Shown one piece after another: positions 1 through 15,961 of a stretch of DNA of 64,000 nt. The stretch is from assembly GCF_001039355.2 (NCBI RefSeq), contig NW_019774558.1, positions 305,400 through 369,399 on the forward strand, written 5' to 3'. The stretch is from Lingula anatina (Eukaryota; Brachiopoda; Lingulata; Lingulida; Lingulidae). The notes under the pieces were generated by a model. It saw nothing but the letters and a program-made list of their open reading frames with translations. It had not been told where the DNA came from and did not search any database. The position numbers and the translations under genes are program-made. Position 1 is the stretch's first letter. Every line of letters starts with the position of its first letter.

Positions 1-731
1 TATCCTTAATGGGTTCACATAATTAACAAACTTATCAGGTCAAATAGGACCTTAAAAAAAGAAAAAAAAGGAGAAAAAATTGCATAAGGGGGGCAAAAAT
101 GCACCCAAATATCAGATGAAATATATCCAGATTTCAGGATAAAATCAGATTACCTGACTCTCTCTAAACATGCATATTACAAAAAACAATGCCTCTTGGC
201 AACAGCAGTTGCTGCAGTAACAGTTAGCAGAATGTCAATTTTTAAAGACGTGGATAACACATTGAATTGCTATGCAAAACATCACAGCTAGGATGATGAA
301 AACGAAACAAATTGATACAGCTGTCCTGATCTGTAAATTTAAATGAGATTAACTAATTATAAAAATAAAATGAGAATAAAACAGCCACTGTAAAATAGAC
401 AATTTCTCACCATAAACCAAAACTGGCATATACCAAAGTATTATTACATACATATATAGTTACTTAAGGGACAAGAAAAAATTTCATCCAGGCCATACCA
501 TGCAAATACTTTAAATGTTATCTTAAATCGTGCAAATTAAATACCTCTTACACTATTACATAATTTGATGTTTAGTGCAAAAAAAATCAAATCATTTCTT
601 AAATATTTACACCTCGATCATTACTATAAGGGAAATACAATAATGCATATTTCTGTGTGGTAAAGAAAAAATCATAAAAGAAAGGCAAATCACAGGCACA
701 TACATGTATTTTGACTACATTGAGATAGTGT

Positions 732-886
732 GGCAGATTGAGGTTGTCTTCAGAGTCTTCCTGAAGGCGGTCAGATTTTCAAGTTTACATTGATGTGTGT
801 GGGTGTGTGTGCGCGTCAAAAATTGAAGATGGATCAACAAAGATAATATAGAAGACTGTCAGAAAATATCTGTGGATCTGCCCCTG
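732..886 (-). mobile_element. hAT-like MITE, copy 1
   Basis: Read on the minus strand, this begins CAGGGGCAGATCCAC. It carries the same interior as the copies at 19735, 26480 and 35856, including the words TTTTCTGACAGTCTTC and ATCTTTGTTGATCCA. The CAGGGGC terminus is typical of hAT-superfamily non-autonomous elements (established knowledge). The far end has diverged to CTGCCAC and I could not define a target-site duplication. It has no coding capacity. Confidence 0.6.
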
Positions 887-1559
887 CTTATGGTAATTAA
901 ATCATTCTAATCATGTACATTCTAGTACATACTAGGGTACAGTACACTGTATACGTAAAGTGTTTTCTATCTAAATCATATTTTAAACAAATCCTATGGA
1001 ACAAAAAATATTTTTTTCTTCTAGTTCTAAATGAAAATTGTACATGTATGAAGATTGTCTCACTTGAAACTATACACAAATATCCTGGCCTCATAGCGTC
1101 CTGAGGTGTGTAGAGTCCTGAGACACAATGCAATTTGGTATTTAAAAAAAATCGTTTGAAGAATCTGTTTTTTAACATGCTAGTATAACTCTCTTTAATC
1201 AATGGAAGATCCAAAGCTTTGTCGGGGGCAAGGATAAATTGTAAATTCTAATTTACGTTGATTGCCTTGATTCTCTCAGCAAATATCAAGCAGCAGTCAA
1301 TGGCCATTTAACCATAATACATATGTAAGTGACAGATATAAAATGTGCTTGGTTTTGTCCCCTCAGTAAATGTACTGTTTTGTGGTGAGGGGTCAGAGAG
1401 AAAAAAGATAAAGGACTGGCAAGAGCCTGCAGTGCCATCCCCTGCTTGGATCTACCATTGATTATTTGATAGTAAAGTTGATTGTCACTATCACAAGACA
1501 GCTGCCCTATCAGGAATACAATTTGGTTTTTATACATCATCGCATACAAAGTTCACAGA

Positions 1560-1671
1560 ATATGGAACACCTCATGGCGGTATTGGAATGAAAAAAGCTT
1601 AGGAAGTCAACCAAAATCTTGACGCAATCATTTCACAATACTGGTATATGGTTTTGATCAATGCAAAACAA

Positions 1672-1721
<50 letters not shown>

Positions 1722-1815
1722 TGAACCACATGGAGGAATTGGAATGAAAAAAGCTATTGAAGCCAAATTTTGTCACAATCATTTTGACATACTGGTATAT
1801 GGTTTTGACCAATAG
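1560..1815. repeat. Direct duplication flanking an AAT microsatellite
   Basis: About 100 bases starting near 1560 recur near 1720. Both copies contain TTGGAATGAAAAAAGCT and, further on, ACTGGTATATGGTTTTGA. A long AAT array (about 1671-1718) lies between them. The copies differ by several substitutions, so this is an old local duplication and not an assembly echo. Confidence 0.75.
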
Positions 1816-2158
1816 AAAAAAAAAAAAAAATTACACAAATCTTTCACCCACAGGATACCAATACCTTGTTAACAGAATTGCAAGCAAACTTCTACAATAC
1901 ATATGGACTAATTAGCATAAGTCTACTTTGTGAATTTAGCAGTCTAAGCTAAGCCCAACTTAAAGACAATGCATATCAAACTACTGTATAGAAAAAAATA
2001 TAATTTTCCTGGAAATTTCAACAATTTTACCTTTAATGTAGGTTACATGTAGATTCTATTAATTAAATGTTGGATATGGTAAAAATTGCTATTGCAATTT
2101 TCAGGAAAATTAATATTTCACTAAATGAAGATGTCCAAATGTCTCAAACTGTACATAT

Positions 2159-3647
2159 TTATGCTGCATCATCATCTGACTGAGGATTCATGACAACCTG
2201 GATACCGTGTTTATAATCTTCTGGCACTTTGAACATGGGTCCATGACCCGGGACAATGTAGTCAGCTATTTCTAACACGTCGATGCGACTCTGTTCCTGA
2301 AGCCTGGGGTTTTCACTGCCTTCCTGCCATAAAACGGGATTGTCTAAATCTTCTGCCCTCTCAAACAGATCACCTATAGTAAAAAAAAATAATACAAAAA
2401 ATTATATTATTTTTTTTTTGCGTCAGCAAAATGCTACTACAGGCTGAGATGGAAAAATGTGATCCATTTTAGTGTTTCATTCCTTTGCAGTAAGCAGTTC
2501 CCCTGACCAATGGCCACATACCTGCAATGACCACCGTCCCCTGGTCAGTTCCTCTGACCACCAAGCTGACATCTATACCAGTATGGCCTGGTGTTGAAAT
2601 AACTTCCAGATGATTGTCATCTATTTCATATGGAATTCCCTGGAATAATGAAATTTAAAATAATAACAATGGTAATTTTTTTCTCTCTTATTTCAAAATG
2701 TAAAAACTGAAAAAAAAATAGTATAAGGTCACATTGTTTAGGCAATCAAAAATTGTATTGAACAGTTAAAAAATGTTCTTACAAAAGCCATAGATGTTCA
2801 GACAAGATACATACTTAGCAAAACCCTTGACAGAATTAGAATCCTGAGAGCATTTTCAATTCTAAATTCCTCATTCTTACCACACTATAGTGAAATATAC
2901 TCAACCTCCAAACAAATTTAACAAATTTTGATGCAATTATTAAGCAATGACAATACCCTCTTAAAGTGATGAAATGTGTAAGCATCTTCTTTGTTGATCT
3001 CAGTTCCTATAATATGAGTGGCTTTAGTGAACAGATTCAGGTTGCCAACGTGGTCACCATGTCCATGGGTTGCAACAAGGTAGTTTATGTCTGAGGGGGT
3101 CAAACAATGTTGCTGTAAGGCTGTGGATAAAAATAGATAAATAAATGTTACGAATTAATTAAAAGAAATACATTCCAAAAAAATAATTAAATATTGATAA
3201 AATAAATGCATAGCATATTTAAGTGACTTCTTTAACACTAAAATATATTTCCTATTACAGTTGGCCTTCAAAATTTTCAAAAATGAAATTAAAGACATTA
3301 AATGTTATTCGATACAAAATAAATAAAGTAATTGTCAAGTATACTGTAACAAATTTCCCCCCATTTCAGCTTGCCCTGTAAATTGTTGCAAGAAGAAGAA
3401 AATGACCCCTAATGTTTTACAGAGATATTGCTTGCTGCATGGAAGTTATAAATAAGCCTGAAATTAGCCAGGGAGATATTATTCAAACAGTAGATTTGAA
3501 GAGGGAAAGAGGGGTTAATTAATATTCCATACAAACCATTCAGTACGAATTCCTTGTCCCAGGCATTACCAGGGTCTACTATCACATTATGTGGACCTTT
3601 TACTAGAGTGATGGAACAATCTGCCTTGTATAGGCCTGAGGAATGAA

Positions 3648-3721
<74 letters not shown>

Positions 3722-3893
3722 CTATTTATTAATTTAGAAAACTGCAAATAGGTTGTAGTTTTACGTGTGTGTTATAAAAAAGAGAATAAATGCATAAACA
3801 TTAAGAACATGAAATGAAGGTAATAGTTTGTATTTAAATAATTTTACAATAGCTAAAGACGAAACCACCATTACATTAATTATAAATAAATTA

Positions 3894-3946
<53 letters not shown>

Positions 3947-4136
3947 CAGTGAGAGTAAAAAAAATGCAATTGAAAATCAAACAAGAGCCGTTTGTCATAC
4001 TTTCTTGAACAGTTTTAGTCTGTTAAGGCGCAGTGTAAAATGACACAATATTGTTGAAATTACCTGTGGTGTTATCTTGATAAGAGTATCCATCTTTGAG
4101 CACTATAACCCTGTACTTGGGTGGCATCCCCTCCAT
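2159..4136 (-). CDS. MBLAC1: Metallo-beta-lactamase domain-containing protein 1-like (MBLAC1), five exons
   Basis: This encodes a metallo-beta-lactamase-fold hydrolase of the MBLAC1 type; vertebrate MBLAC1 is a nuclease for histone pre-mRNA 3' ends (family knowledge). The inferred minus-strand coding exons are 4136-4064, 3635-3537, 3120-2957, 2639-2522 and 2373-2159. All have GT-AG borders and compatible phases, giving 669 nt or 222 residues. Visible metal-site motifs are THGHGDH at residues 75-81 (HxHxDH), TPGHT around residue 131, AGDLFE with Asp153, and PGHG with His195. The start at 4136 gives MEGMPPKYRV; an in-frame Met three codons later is an alternative. An intron lies 23 bases upstream of the ATG, so the first exons are probably untranslated. 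Size and motif order fit the family. The intron after exon 1 contains an AAT array and the one after exon 2's 5' border an AT array. Only the exact start is uncertain. Confidence 0.88.
3649..3714. repeat. AT dinucleotide microsatellite
   Basis: An almost pure run of AT dinucleotides lies in the first coding intron of the MBLAC1-like gene, beginning only about 14 bases upstream of exon 2. It sits close to the splice acceptor and could vary in length between alleles. Confidence 0.9.
3897..3943. repeat. AAT trinucleotide microsatellite
   Basis: A run of about 15 AAT units lies in the first coding intron of the MBLAC1-like gene. The poly-Asn open frame across it is a by-product of the repeat. 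Confidence 0.9.
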
Positions 4137-4297
4137 TGGTAACTTTGGTGGACCGAAAGCTGGAAACACAAGCAAAATTAAGTGGAAAAATAATGAATGT
4201 TGCAGCTGTTATTCTGTGACCACTTTGGAATATGATATAGCTAGGCAAAATAAATCCAAAACAAACTGACACACAAACTGAAAGTCGGGGTACTTAC

Positions 4298-5025
4298 GTC
4301 CAAGTATGAAAATGAAACAAGTTTTTCTGACTGGTCTTTATTTTCATAATGAAAGCTTTGGTAAACATTACAATCAAGCACCATTTCCCTGTTGTAATCA
4401 ATAAAAAGAAACACGTTGTGTATACTTGAAGTCGTCATTAAAAATAAATTATTCGACTAAAACACGATTCTTAAAACTAGCCATGCAAAATTGAAACTGG
4501 CATCGTCAATACGTCATCACTCATCGTCTGCACAAGATTTTTTTTAAATTTAAAAGCAATGTAAACGAGCCACAGAAAAGTTGTAGGTGTAGATATCCCA
4601 TTCAAAAAACATACCTTTCTACGTCCAGAACTGCTGTCAATCTGACAATGACACTTCTACGATCTTTTGCGGTTTAGCTAAGTGATTTCCAGAATGTGAT
4701 GGAATGTTCAGGACGAAGCGAGAACATTTGTTTCATTTAGGTTCATTTCGGGTCTCTTAACTCAAAAGACCAAACAACCAAAATGCAGCTGAACCACATC
4801 TTTATCGTGTGTCATGTAACAGGCAAGAAATAAAAATGCTCATTTACAATATAAGTCATGGTGTTAAGTAAATATACAAGGAAATAAATAATGCAAAATA
4901 ACTTTTTAGCATAGTTATGCCACTACTTATGTAGCTTATCTTGAAAAGATTCGCGCAAAACCACGCGAGAAGTGAGGACCGCCATATTACATTTTTGTTT
5001 TGGATGGAAACCGAGCACTTTGCAG
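4298..5025. promoter_or_regulatory. Presumed divergent promoter with untranslated exons
   Basis: The MBLAC1-like gene (minus) and the ZBBX-like gene (plus) are head-to-head, so their start regions must lie here. On the minus strand there are two good donor sites that could end untranslated exons: GAC/gtaagt with the exon ending at 4298, and GAAAG/gtatgt with the exon ending at 4615. Either could splice to the acceptor before 4159. The open frame ending at 4298 is out of phase with the main frame, which argues that it is not coding. Near 4980 the text ACCGCCATATTAC matches a YY1-type core (ATGGCGG on the other strand). Transcription starts cannot be fixed from sequence. Confidence 0.45.
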
Positions 5026-6219
5026 GTTAGAAAAAGAGATAATTACACTTAAAAACGTAATTAAAGCGTATTTGTGAAATAAGGCTAATTTTAGTGTAGG
5101 CTGCTATGCATATAGATCTGGTGACTATCGATAAACGCTATTAATGTCAATGTTATTGTAACATTTTGACAAACACCGACACACGACTCATAATTTTAAT
5201 TAAAAAAAAAAAAAAAAAAAAAAAAACTGAAACAGAGTCAGTGGGCATGGCTAGTTATATTTTTCCCATCATAGTTTACATAATTCTACTTCAGGACTGG
5301 CATCCAGTTGTAAGTAACTATATTCAACTAGACCGTATCATTCTTAAATACTCCTATTTACACATTCTGACATGTACATGTAAGATCATTGTGCTAGTAC
5401 ATGGTGTTACTTGTACTAGCAGTTGTAAATAATTCATAATTGTAAAATGAGGGCTATTGTACACATCCCCTCTAATGCTGGGGCTTTCAAATCTTTTGTT
5501 TACCTCTCACCTTCTCATGTCGCACATTGCTGAAAATTCAACCAGTCTTGCCATTGGCAGCAGTTTGAATAATACAGAAGGCAAGGTCAGTTCAACATCT
5601 AGTTATGCTGCCATGAAACAGACTACTGAATGCAAAAAGTATGTCAGGGTTTGTTGTTACCTGGAGGCAAATTTCTTGAACAAGTAACAGGTTAAAAATC
5701 TGATTGCTTAACCTACTTCAACATTCAGAAGTCCATTAATGATGATCTTCAACAGGTTTATGTTTTAAGGGTGGTATAATTGGTAGTCCAGTTGACACAT
5801 GACACAATGATGTATATTGTCAGCTTTTCAGTGCATTGAGTTTTTTATGCAGGTTACTCACAAATTAAATTATCTGAGTAATATTGTGGGGAAGTAGTGA
5901 TGTGAGGATGTAAAGGGTTGTAACTAAAGGCCACATTTCTGTAATAAAAGAAAAAAAAGTTGAAATTATCATTGATCCTGGCTGTTCCTTTTTGCATAAT
6001 TTAGTGTATGTAGAGGATTCTGTTCTATGACATAATTGTAAAGTGTATACTATGGACCCCCCCCCCTCCCCCCCCTCAGGCTACAAGGGATCAGTCTGTC
6101 TGCAAGGCTGTCTCAACAGTTTTTGAAGATGGATAACACAATGTCCTGAAAAAGTTGCAAGGTAAGATATCTCTTTGTCAGTTATGTACAGAAGATTAAT
6201 TTTTTTTCTTAATTTTCAG
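5026..6219. other. Presumed first intron of ZBBX-like gene
   Basis: This lies between the presumed start region and the first coding exon. It holds a poly-A run at about 5203-5226, a C-rich tract at about 6057-6078 and no supported exon. The short open frames here have no recognisable family features. Confidence 0.45.
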
Positions 6220-6220
6220 A

Positions 6221-10248
<4,028 letters not shown>

Positions 10249-10453
10249 GTAGGATTATTCATTCATTCGTTTATTTGTTTGCTTTTTGTTTGTTGAAGGC
10301 CACCATTATGGTAAAATTATTGATGATATATTTTTATGTGTTTGAATGACTCAGGGATGGTATGTGGACCAACATGATTTTTATTCCAAACAATAAACAG
10401 TTACTGTCTTGTCTTGAAAGAGATCTGATGTTTATGCTGCAAATGTTTGATAT

Positions 10454-10498
<45 letters not shown>

Positions 10499-11710
10499 GC
10501 AAGGGAAAAGTAATGATATATATATTTTGGATGTTGGCTTTAGATGTGGGGAGTACACACAGGTATGCATGATGTGAATATGCGCGCTTGCTCCGCAAGG
10601 TGTCGCCTGTGGTGGGGTGGGGGGGTGGCACAGCCCATATGGTTACTGTGTCGAAGGTGACAGGTACTTCCAAACATTTTGTCATTGCTGTCATTATTCC
10701 TCATTCTATTCACAAATTTGATATTTTCGGCAATGGAAAATGTGGCACTGGCAAAAGTGGGTCTAGGTGCATTGACAAGCCTCACAGGTGTCCCAATTAA
10801 CCGCCGCCAGAGAAGAGACCCCAAGTATTAAACAGCTATAGATATTGGAAAATTGGCAAAAGTTAAGTAACTGAGGCTTTATTGGATTTGGGGAGAAATC
10901 GAGAGTAATGTCCTGTGACATGCCAAACCCCTAAGTTCAAGTCTTGGCCCTTGACACCAGTAACGCACCCCTTAGTCAAGAATCTGAACAAATCGATGTT
11001 GGGCAGGTATGCTCTATTTTCTACAGGCGTTTTGTGATTTTATCAACTTGATTGTCAAGTGCCAGACCTTTTGTTCCCAGGTCCTAGTAGCAAACTTTAT
11101 CAGATAACAATCTGACACTAACCATGCTGCACTAACAGGGCTGTAAACCCAGTTATCAATGCTGCCATCTTTACCTGTATCTCTACCGGTATTATACCAG
11201 TGGTGTGTTTGATATATTTCAGTAAGGAAATATGCTGTGATGCTTATATTTATTTGTAATATGTTAGCATCAACCTGTTAATAAAAACTTGGAACCTTTC
11301 AATATTATTACACAATAACAGTGTAATGATGGGAGCTGTTATGATTAAATGCTTAGTTAGAAGAAAAAATAAAAACAGACTATATGAAATATAAAATGAA
11401 TTGATTTTATTTGGATTATTTATTTATTTATTTTTCAAACCAATTAATTATCAAACATGAAGCTTATTTTTAGAAACATCAACAGATGTTACTGCAATAT
11501 TACCCTGCTGGTACACAGATCTAAAGTTCTAAAATGCAAATACCAAGTACCTTCACACACCACTGCTGAGATGTGAAAAATCGTATGTATAAAGTAGTAA
11601 AAATATCACAAAATGTGTGTAAGAAAGATATTTCTACAAGTAACCTCATTGATCAGTCAGGAAACTTCATAATGCACTCAATAAATATAGAAATTTGAGT
11701 AAGAGAAATN

Positions 11711-12050
11711 GGAATAATAACACTTCGTTTCAGCTAAAAAATGAATTTTCCTGGAGTAAACAACAATTTTCCCATACTTACCAATGGTTAATGAATCCAT
11801 TTTTACATTCAAAGTTAGTCCCTGGTTTTTTTCTAAAATGTTTGGTTTTTTGTTAAAATCTCTTAAGAGATTTTAACAGAGCATAGCCATCAATGGAGGT
11901 CACGTGGTCTAAAGACAAGCTCAGATATCAGAATAATAGCTGTAACTGCCGTTTTTGTGGTAAAACAGAATATATTATATTTCTCTGAGTTATTCACAAT
12001 GTTTTTATTGTGAAATATAGATCTCATATGAAGAGTTATTATCCCTTTAA
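11711..12050 (+). mobile_element. TTAA-flanked MITE, nearly complete copy
   Basis: The terminal inverted repeats are AGGAATAATAACACTTC at the left and, inverted, AGGGATAATAACTCTTC at the right, which ends in CCCTTTAA at 12050. In copy 1 of the block the left end is preceded by TTAA, so both ends carry TTAA, the target of piggyBac-type transposons (established knowledge). The element is about 345 bases with a perfect 28-base palindrome at 11851-11878 and no transposase. Reverse-orientation relatives lie at 47423-48045 and 51926-52258. Assignment to piggyBac is inference from TTAA only. Confidence 0.6.
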
Positions 12051-12199
12051 CAGTAGTTTCATTAAAGTTGCCTTTGAAAATTGATATATTCAAATCATTG
12101 CCAAGCCTGGCATATTTAGATAAAACAAAACAACACACCCCAGTTTAGTTTAAGGGCTGTTTTTTCAGTCATAAACAACTGTACATGTCTCCATTTCAG

Positions 12200-12748
12200 A
12201 GTTACCAAAAAGAAGCAAACAGCCTGGGACAATGGCTTATATTGCAAAGAGAGATACAGCGCCACCTAGGAATATGGTGAAGGGGACGAAGTGTGGGCAG
12301 TGTGAGCAGAAGGCTGCAAATGTGGTTTGTAGCTTGGCTGTCTCTCTCTCTCTCTCTCTCTCAGCAAAAATAAAACCTTTCACAAAATTATAAGAATAAA
12401 AAATATACTAAATTAGATGTAATAATCTCATAAAACTTCTTGCTTCTTTGAAAATTTCAAGTAAAAACCACAACTTCAAAGTTGTGCTTTCTAAGCGTAC
12501 AAAACACATTTCATCGTAGAAATGTGATGTTTCAATCCTTGATTAAAGGGTCTGGATCAAACTATCATCTTCTTGATGTTAGCTCTGCACTTTTTTATTA
12601 TCTCTTATGCAAGAAACAAAACTATTTTTTGGAATATTTTTTTTTCCCCCAGTCTTGCCTGGAGTGTGGTGAAGACTACTGCGCAGCCTGTTTTGCCTCA
12701 TTCCACATCAAAGGAGCTTTGAGAAAACACAGATCTATGCCAGTACAG
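12200..12748 (+). CDS. ZBBX: Second copy of the two ZBBX-like B-box exons
   Basis: Exons 12200-12324 and 12653-12748 repeat 9667-9791 and 10153-10248 with the same lengths, phases and splice sites. All eight zinc ligands are kept. One change alters the protein: IAQRD in copy 1 reads IAKRD here. Read literally, the gene would have two tandem B-boxes. Because the whole surrounding 2.4-2.5 kb is duplicated and separated by a single N, I think this is the other allele and not a real exon duplication. Confidence 0.7.
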
Positions 12749-12947
12749 GTAGGATTATTCATTCACTCATTTATTTGTTTGCTTTTTGTTTGTTGAAGGC
12801 CACCATTATGGTAAAATTATTGGTGATATATTTTTATGTGTTTGAATGACTCAGGGATGTTATGTGGACCAACATGATTTTTATTCCAAACAATAAACAG
12901 TTACTTTCTTGTCTTGAAAGAGATCTGATGTTTGTGCTGCAAATGTT

Positions 12948-12990
<43 letters not shown>

Positions 12991-14699
12991 GCAAGGGAAA
13001 AGTAATGATATATACATTTTGGATGTTGACTTTAGATGTAGGGAGTACACACAGGTATGCATGATGTGAATAGGGTCGCCCGACAAGGTTATTTTCAGTT
13101 GCACCCCGGATTACACGCGCTTGCTCCGCAAGGTGTCGCCTGTGGTGGGGGGGCGGCACAGCCCATATGGTTACTGTGGCGAAGGTGACAGGTACTTCCA
13201 AACATTTTGTCATTACTGTCATTATTCCTCATTCTATTCACAAATTTGATATTTTCGGCAATGGAAAATGTGGCACTGGCAAAAGTGGGTCTAGGTGCAT
13301 TGACAGGCCGCACAGGTATCCCAATTAACCGCCGCCAGAGAAGAGACCCCAAGTATTAAACAACACAACCTATAGATATTGGAAAATTGGCAAAAGTTAA
13401 GTAACTGAGGCTTTATTAGATTTGGGGAGAAATCGAGAGTAATGTCCCGTGACATGCCAAACCCCTAAGTTCAAGTCTTGGCCCTTGACACCAGTAACGC
13501 ACCCCTTAGTCAAGAATCTGAACAAATCAATTTTGGGCAGGTATGCTCTATTTTCTACAGGCGTTTTGTGATTTTATCAACTTGATTGACAAGTGCCAGA
13601 CCTTTTGTTCCCAGGTCCTAGTAGCAAACTTTATCAGATAACAATCTGACACTAACCATGCTGCACTAACAGCGCTGTAAACCCAGTTATCAATGCTGTC
13701 ATCTTTACCTGTATCTCTACCGGTATTATACCAGTGGTGTGTTTGATATATTTCAGTAAGGAAATATGCTGTGATGCTTATATTTATTTGTAATACGTTA
13801 GCATCAACCTGTTAATAAAAACTTGGAACCTTTCAATATTATTACACAATAACAGTATAATGATGGGAGCTGTTATGATTAAATGCTTAGTTAGAAGAAA
13901 TAATAAAAACAGACAATATGAAATATAAAATGAATTGATTTTATTTGGATTATTTATTAATTTATTTTTCAAACCAATTAATTATCAAACATGAAACTTA
14001 TTTTTAGAAACATCAACAGATGTTACTGCAATATTACCCTGCTGGTACACAGATCTACAGTTCTAAAATGCAAATACCAAGTACCTTTCACACACCACTG
14101 CTGAGATGTGAAAAATCATATGTATAAAGTAGTAAAAATATCACAAAATGTGTGTAAGAAAGATATTTCTACAAGTAACCTCATTGATCAGTCAGGAAAC
14201 TTCATAATGCACTCAATAAATATAGAAATTTAAGCAAGAGAAATTCTACATACAGACATGACAGATTTACCATATATTGCCACCAACCCAAAACTGAATG
14301 GGCATAGAAAGAACAAAGTGAATCTCCCTCCCATTAAAAATGAATAAAAAAAAAAAAAAAAAAACAGATGCTGTCATTCTTAATACTGAAAAACAATGGC
14401 ACCTTGCAGCCTTCACTGCCTCACTATTTGCAGACAATGTTCTTGTCACTGTAACTGTGTACTTTTGAGGAGGCATAGACGCAAGGATAACTCCTTTTAA
14501 GTATATTGTGAAGGTTTCTTTTGTCATAAATCTGCCACATATAACCTGAATGTACATATTGCGATTCACACCGCAGCAGCTTTTTTAGTAAGGACTCAAC
14601 CAGTTGAAAACTTGTGGCACAGCTTCAGGGACAAGATCACACCAACTACACTTGCTGTGATGATGATTACATTATCTTGTCCTCCTAGTTTCTCTAATA

Positions 14700-15553
14700 C
14701 TATTTCCCCTTGTCTTTGCTCACATCAATCTCTACAGCTTTACCAACTGCTACACAGTTTTTGAATCTGAAAGTATACAGCAAAAATTGGAATAAAGCAC
14801 CATCAATTTACTTGTTATATATTGATTTCAGGGCGAGAGAAAAAGGCAGACACCTCATATCATAATCAAAATAATTGAAAATCAAATATGCATAATCAAA
14901 TAGCTTTAATTGTACATACTAGTGATGATTTAATCTTTTAAACTTCAGCATAAATTTTGACTTTCTCTTGTTAAAGCATAGCCACTTTATCAAAATGTGC
15001 TTGAACAAATAATAATAATAATAATAAACAACCTGCACACATGATGGGACATGGAGGTCAATTGCCACAAAAATAAGTTGATACGTACTTGGTAGCCTGA
15101 GAAGTAATATCAGGTATTCATTTAAGCAGCAATAATACCGCAGAGTTAACAACGACACAAGCATAGGGTGTTCTGTAACAAAATTTCATGCATTACTTGC
15201 TGTGGCAGTGTCCTCCTCAACCTATCGTGCACCCCAGGTTTTGATTTTCAGTGTCAGCAAAATTTTATATTATTGTAAGTTTGACCTATATGTATCTGCT
15301 ATTCAAATAATATCGTTTGGAAAATAACTAACTAATTTAATTATGCTTTTGCAACATGAAATTATCATTAACTTTGCCATTTCACATGTACACAGTACCT
15401 TGCTATCAGTGCTGCTCTTTTCTCCCCAACTCGCCACTGACAGGCTAACCACATTTTCAAAACAACGTTGGTATGATCCTTTACTTTTGGTGTAGGCAGT
15501 TTCGCCCCGGGGACATCGTCTTCGGTTAAAAACAACGTATCGTTTTCACCCAT
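14700..15553 (-). CDS. Small SAP-like domain protein, two exons, probably frame-broken
   Basis: Exon 1 (15553-15399) starts at an ATG in CpG-richer sequence and contains EDDVPGAKLP followed by LKMWLACQWRVGEKRAALIA. The spacing of hydrophobic, Gly and Lys residues resembles a SAP domain, and an acidic VPGA lead-in before a SAP-like helix pair is familiar from many uncharacterised invertebrate proteins (from memory). The donor AG/gtactg joins in phase to an acceptor before 14766. Exon 2 (14766-14700) adds FKNCVAVGKAVEIDVSKDK and then a stop, for 73 residues. Immediately beyond, another frame is open with GEIVLEKLGGQDNVIIITAS, as if one base were missing in the GGGG run at about 14707. It may be a pseudogene, a sequencing error or a transposon-derived gene. 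Confidence 0.45.
14832..14903 (+). CDS. Candidate terminal exon of the ZBBX-like gene
   Basis: A good acceptor (TATTGATTTCAG) is followed by 24 codons to TAG in phase 0, the phase left by the B-box exon: GERKRQTPHIIIKIIENQ and a few more residues. It may be a short C-terminal exon of a truncated isoform. It also lies in sequence antisense to the small SAP-like gene. No family match is known to me, so this is tentative. Confidence 0.25.
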   Translation, partial: GERKRQTPHIIIKIIENQICIIK

Positions 15554-15639
15554 CTTTGCATTGCTCCTGTACAAAATGTCTGCTTGACGCCCGCCCATGG
15601 GAAAAATCGTAGCACGTGGGTAGTTACGCAAGTCCTGTG

Positions 15640-15891
15640 ACGTGTAACGCGCACAAGGTTATTGAGAAAGGGTGATTTTTATAGTGTTTGGATAGGGTAG
15701 GGTTGGATGCTTTCAATGGGGATTTGTAATTTAGCACAGCAGAGAGAATTTTCTTTTATTATTCCTGTATACTTCATTGATAGAGTTAATTGGATTAAAT
15801 TGTACTGAAAGATGAAAAAAGTGGGGACATGGCTGTTTACAACAATGTATGCATGTTTGTACATATGTATGTATGTACATAGAATGTATAT

Positions 15892-15961
<70 letters not shown>

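Larger units (their letters stand above)
1..2158. other. Non-coding flank downstream of MBLAC1-like gene
   Basis: I see no convincing exon here. The open frames are short and AT-rich and show no family motif. The stretch holds a hAT-like miniature element at 732-886 and an imperfect direct duplication around an AAT array at 1560-1815. The part nearest 2158 should be the 3' untranslated region of the minus-strand gene that stops at 2159. Confidence 0.6.
11711..14244. repeat. Duplicate block A, copy 2 (probable other haplotype)
   Basis: Starts directly after the N at 11710 with the same bases as 9336 onward and stops matching at about 14244, where unique sequence resumes. The CT and GA arrays are much shorter than in copy 1. 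A small insertion at about 13072-13114 is absent from copy 1. Confidence 0.9.

Noticed and set aside
4241-4438. 65-residue minus-strand frame upstream of the MBLAC1-like gene as its N-terminus
   Set aside because: Splicing its good donor (after 4298) to the acceptor before 4159 puts it out of phase with the metallo-hydrolase frame. It is more likely an untranslated exon.
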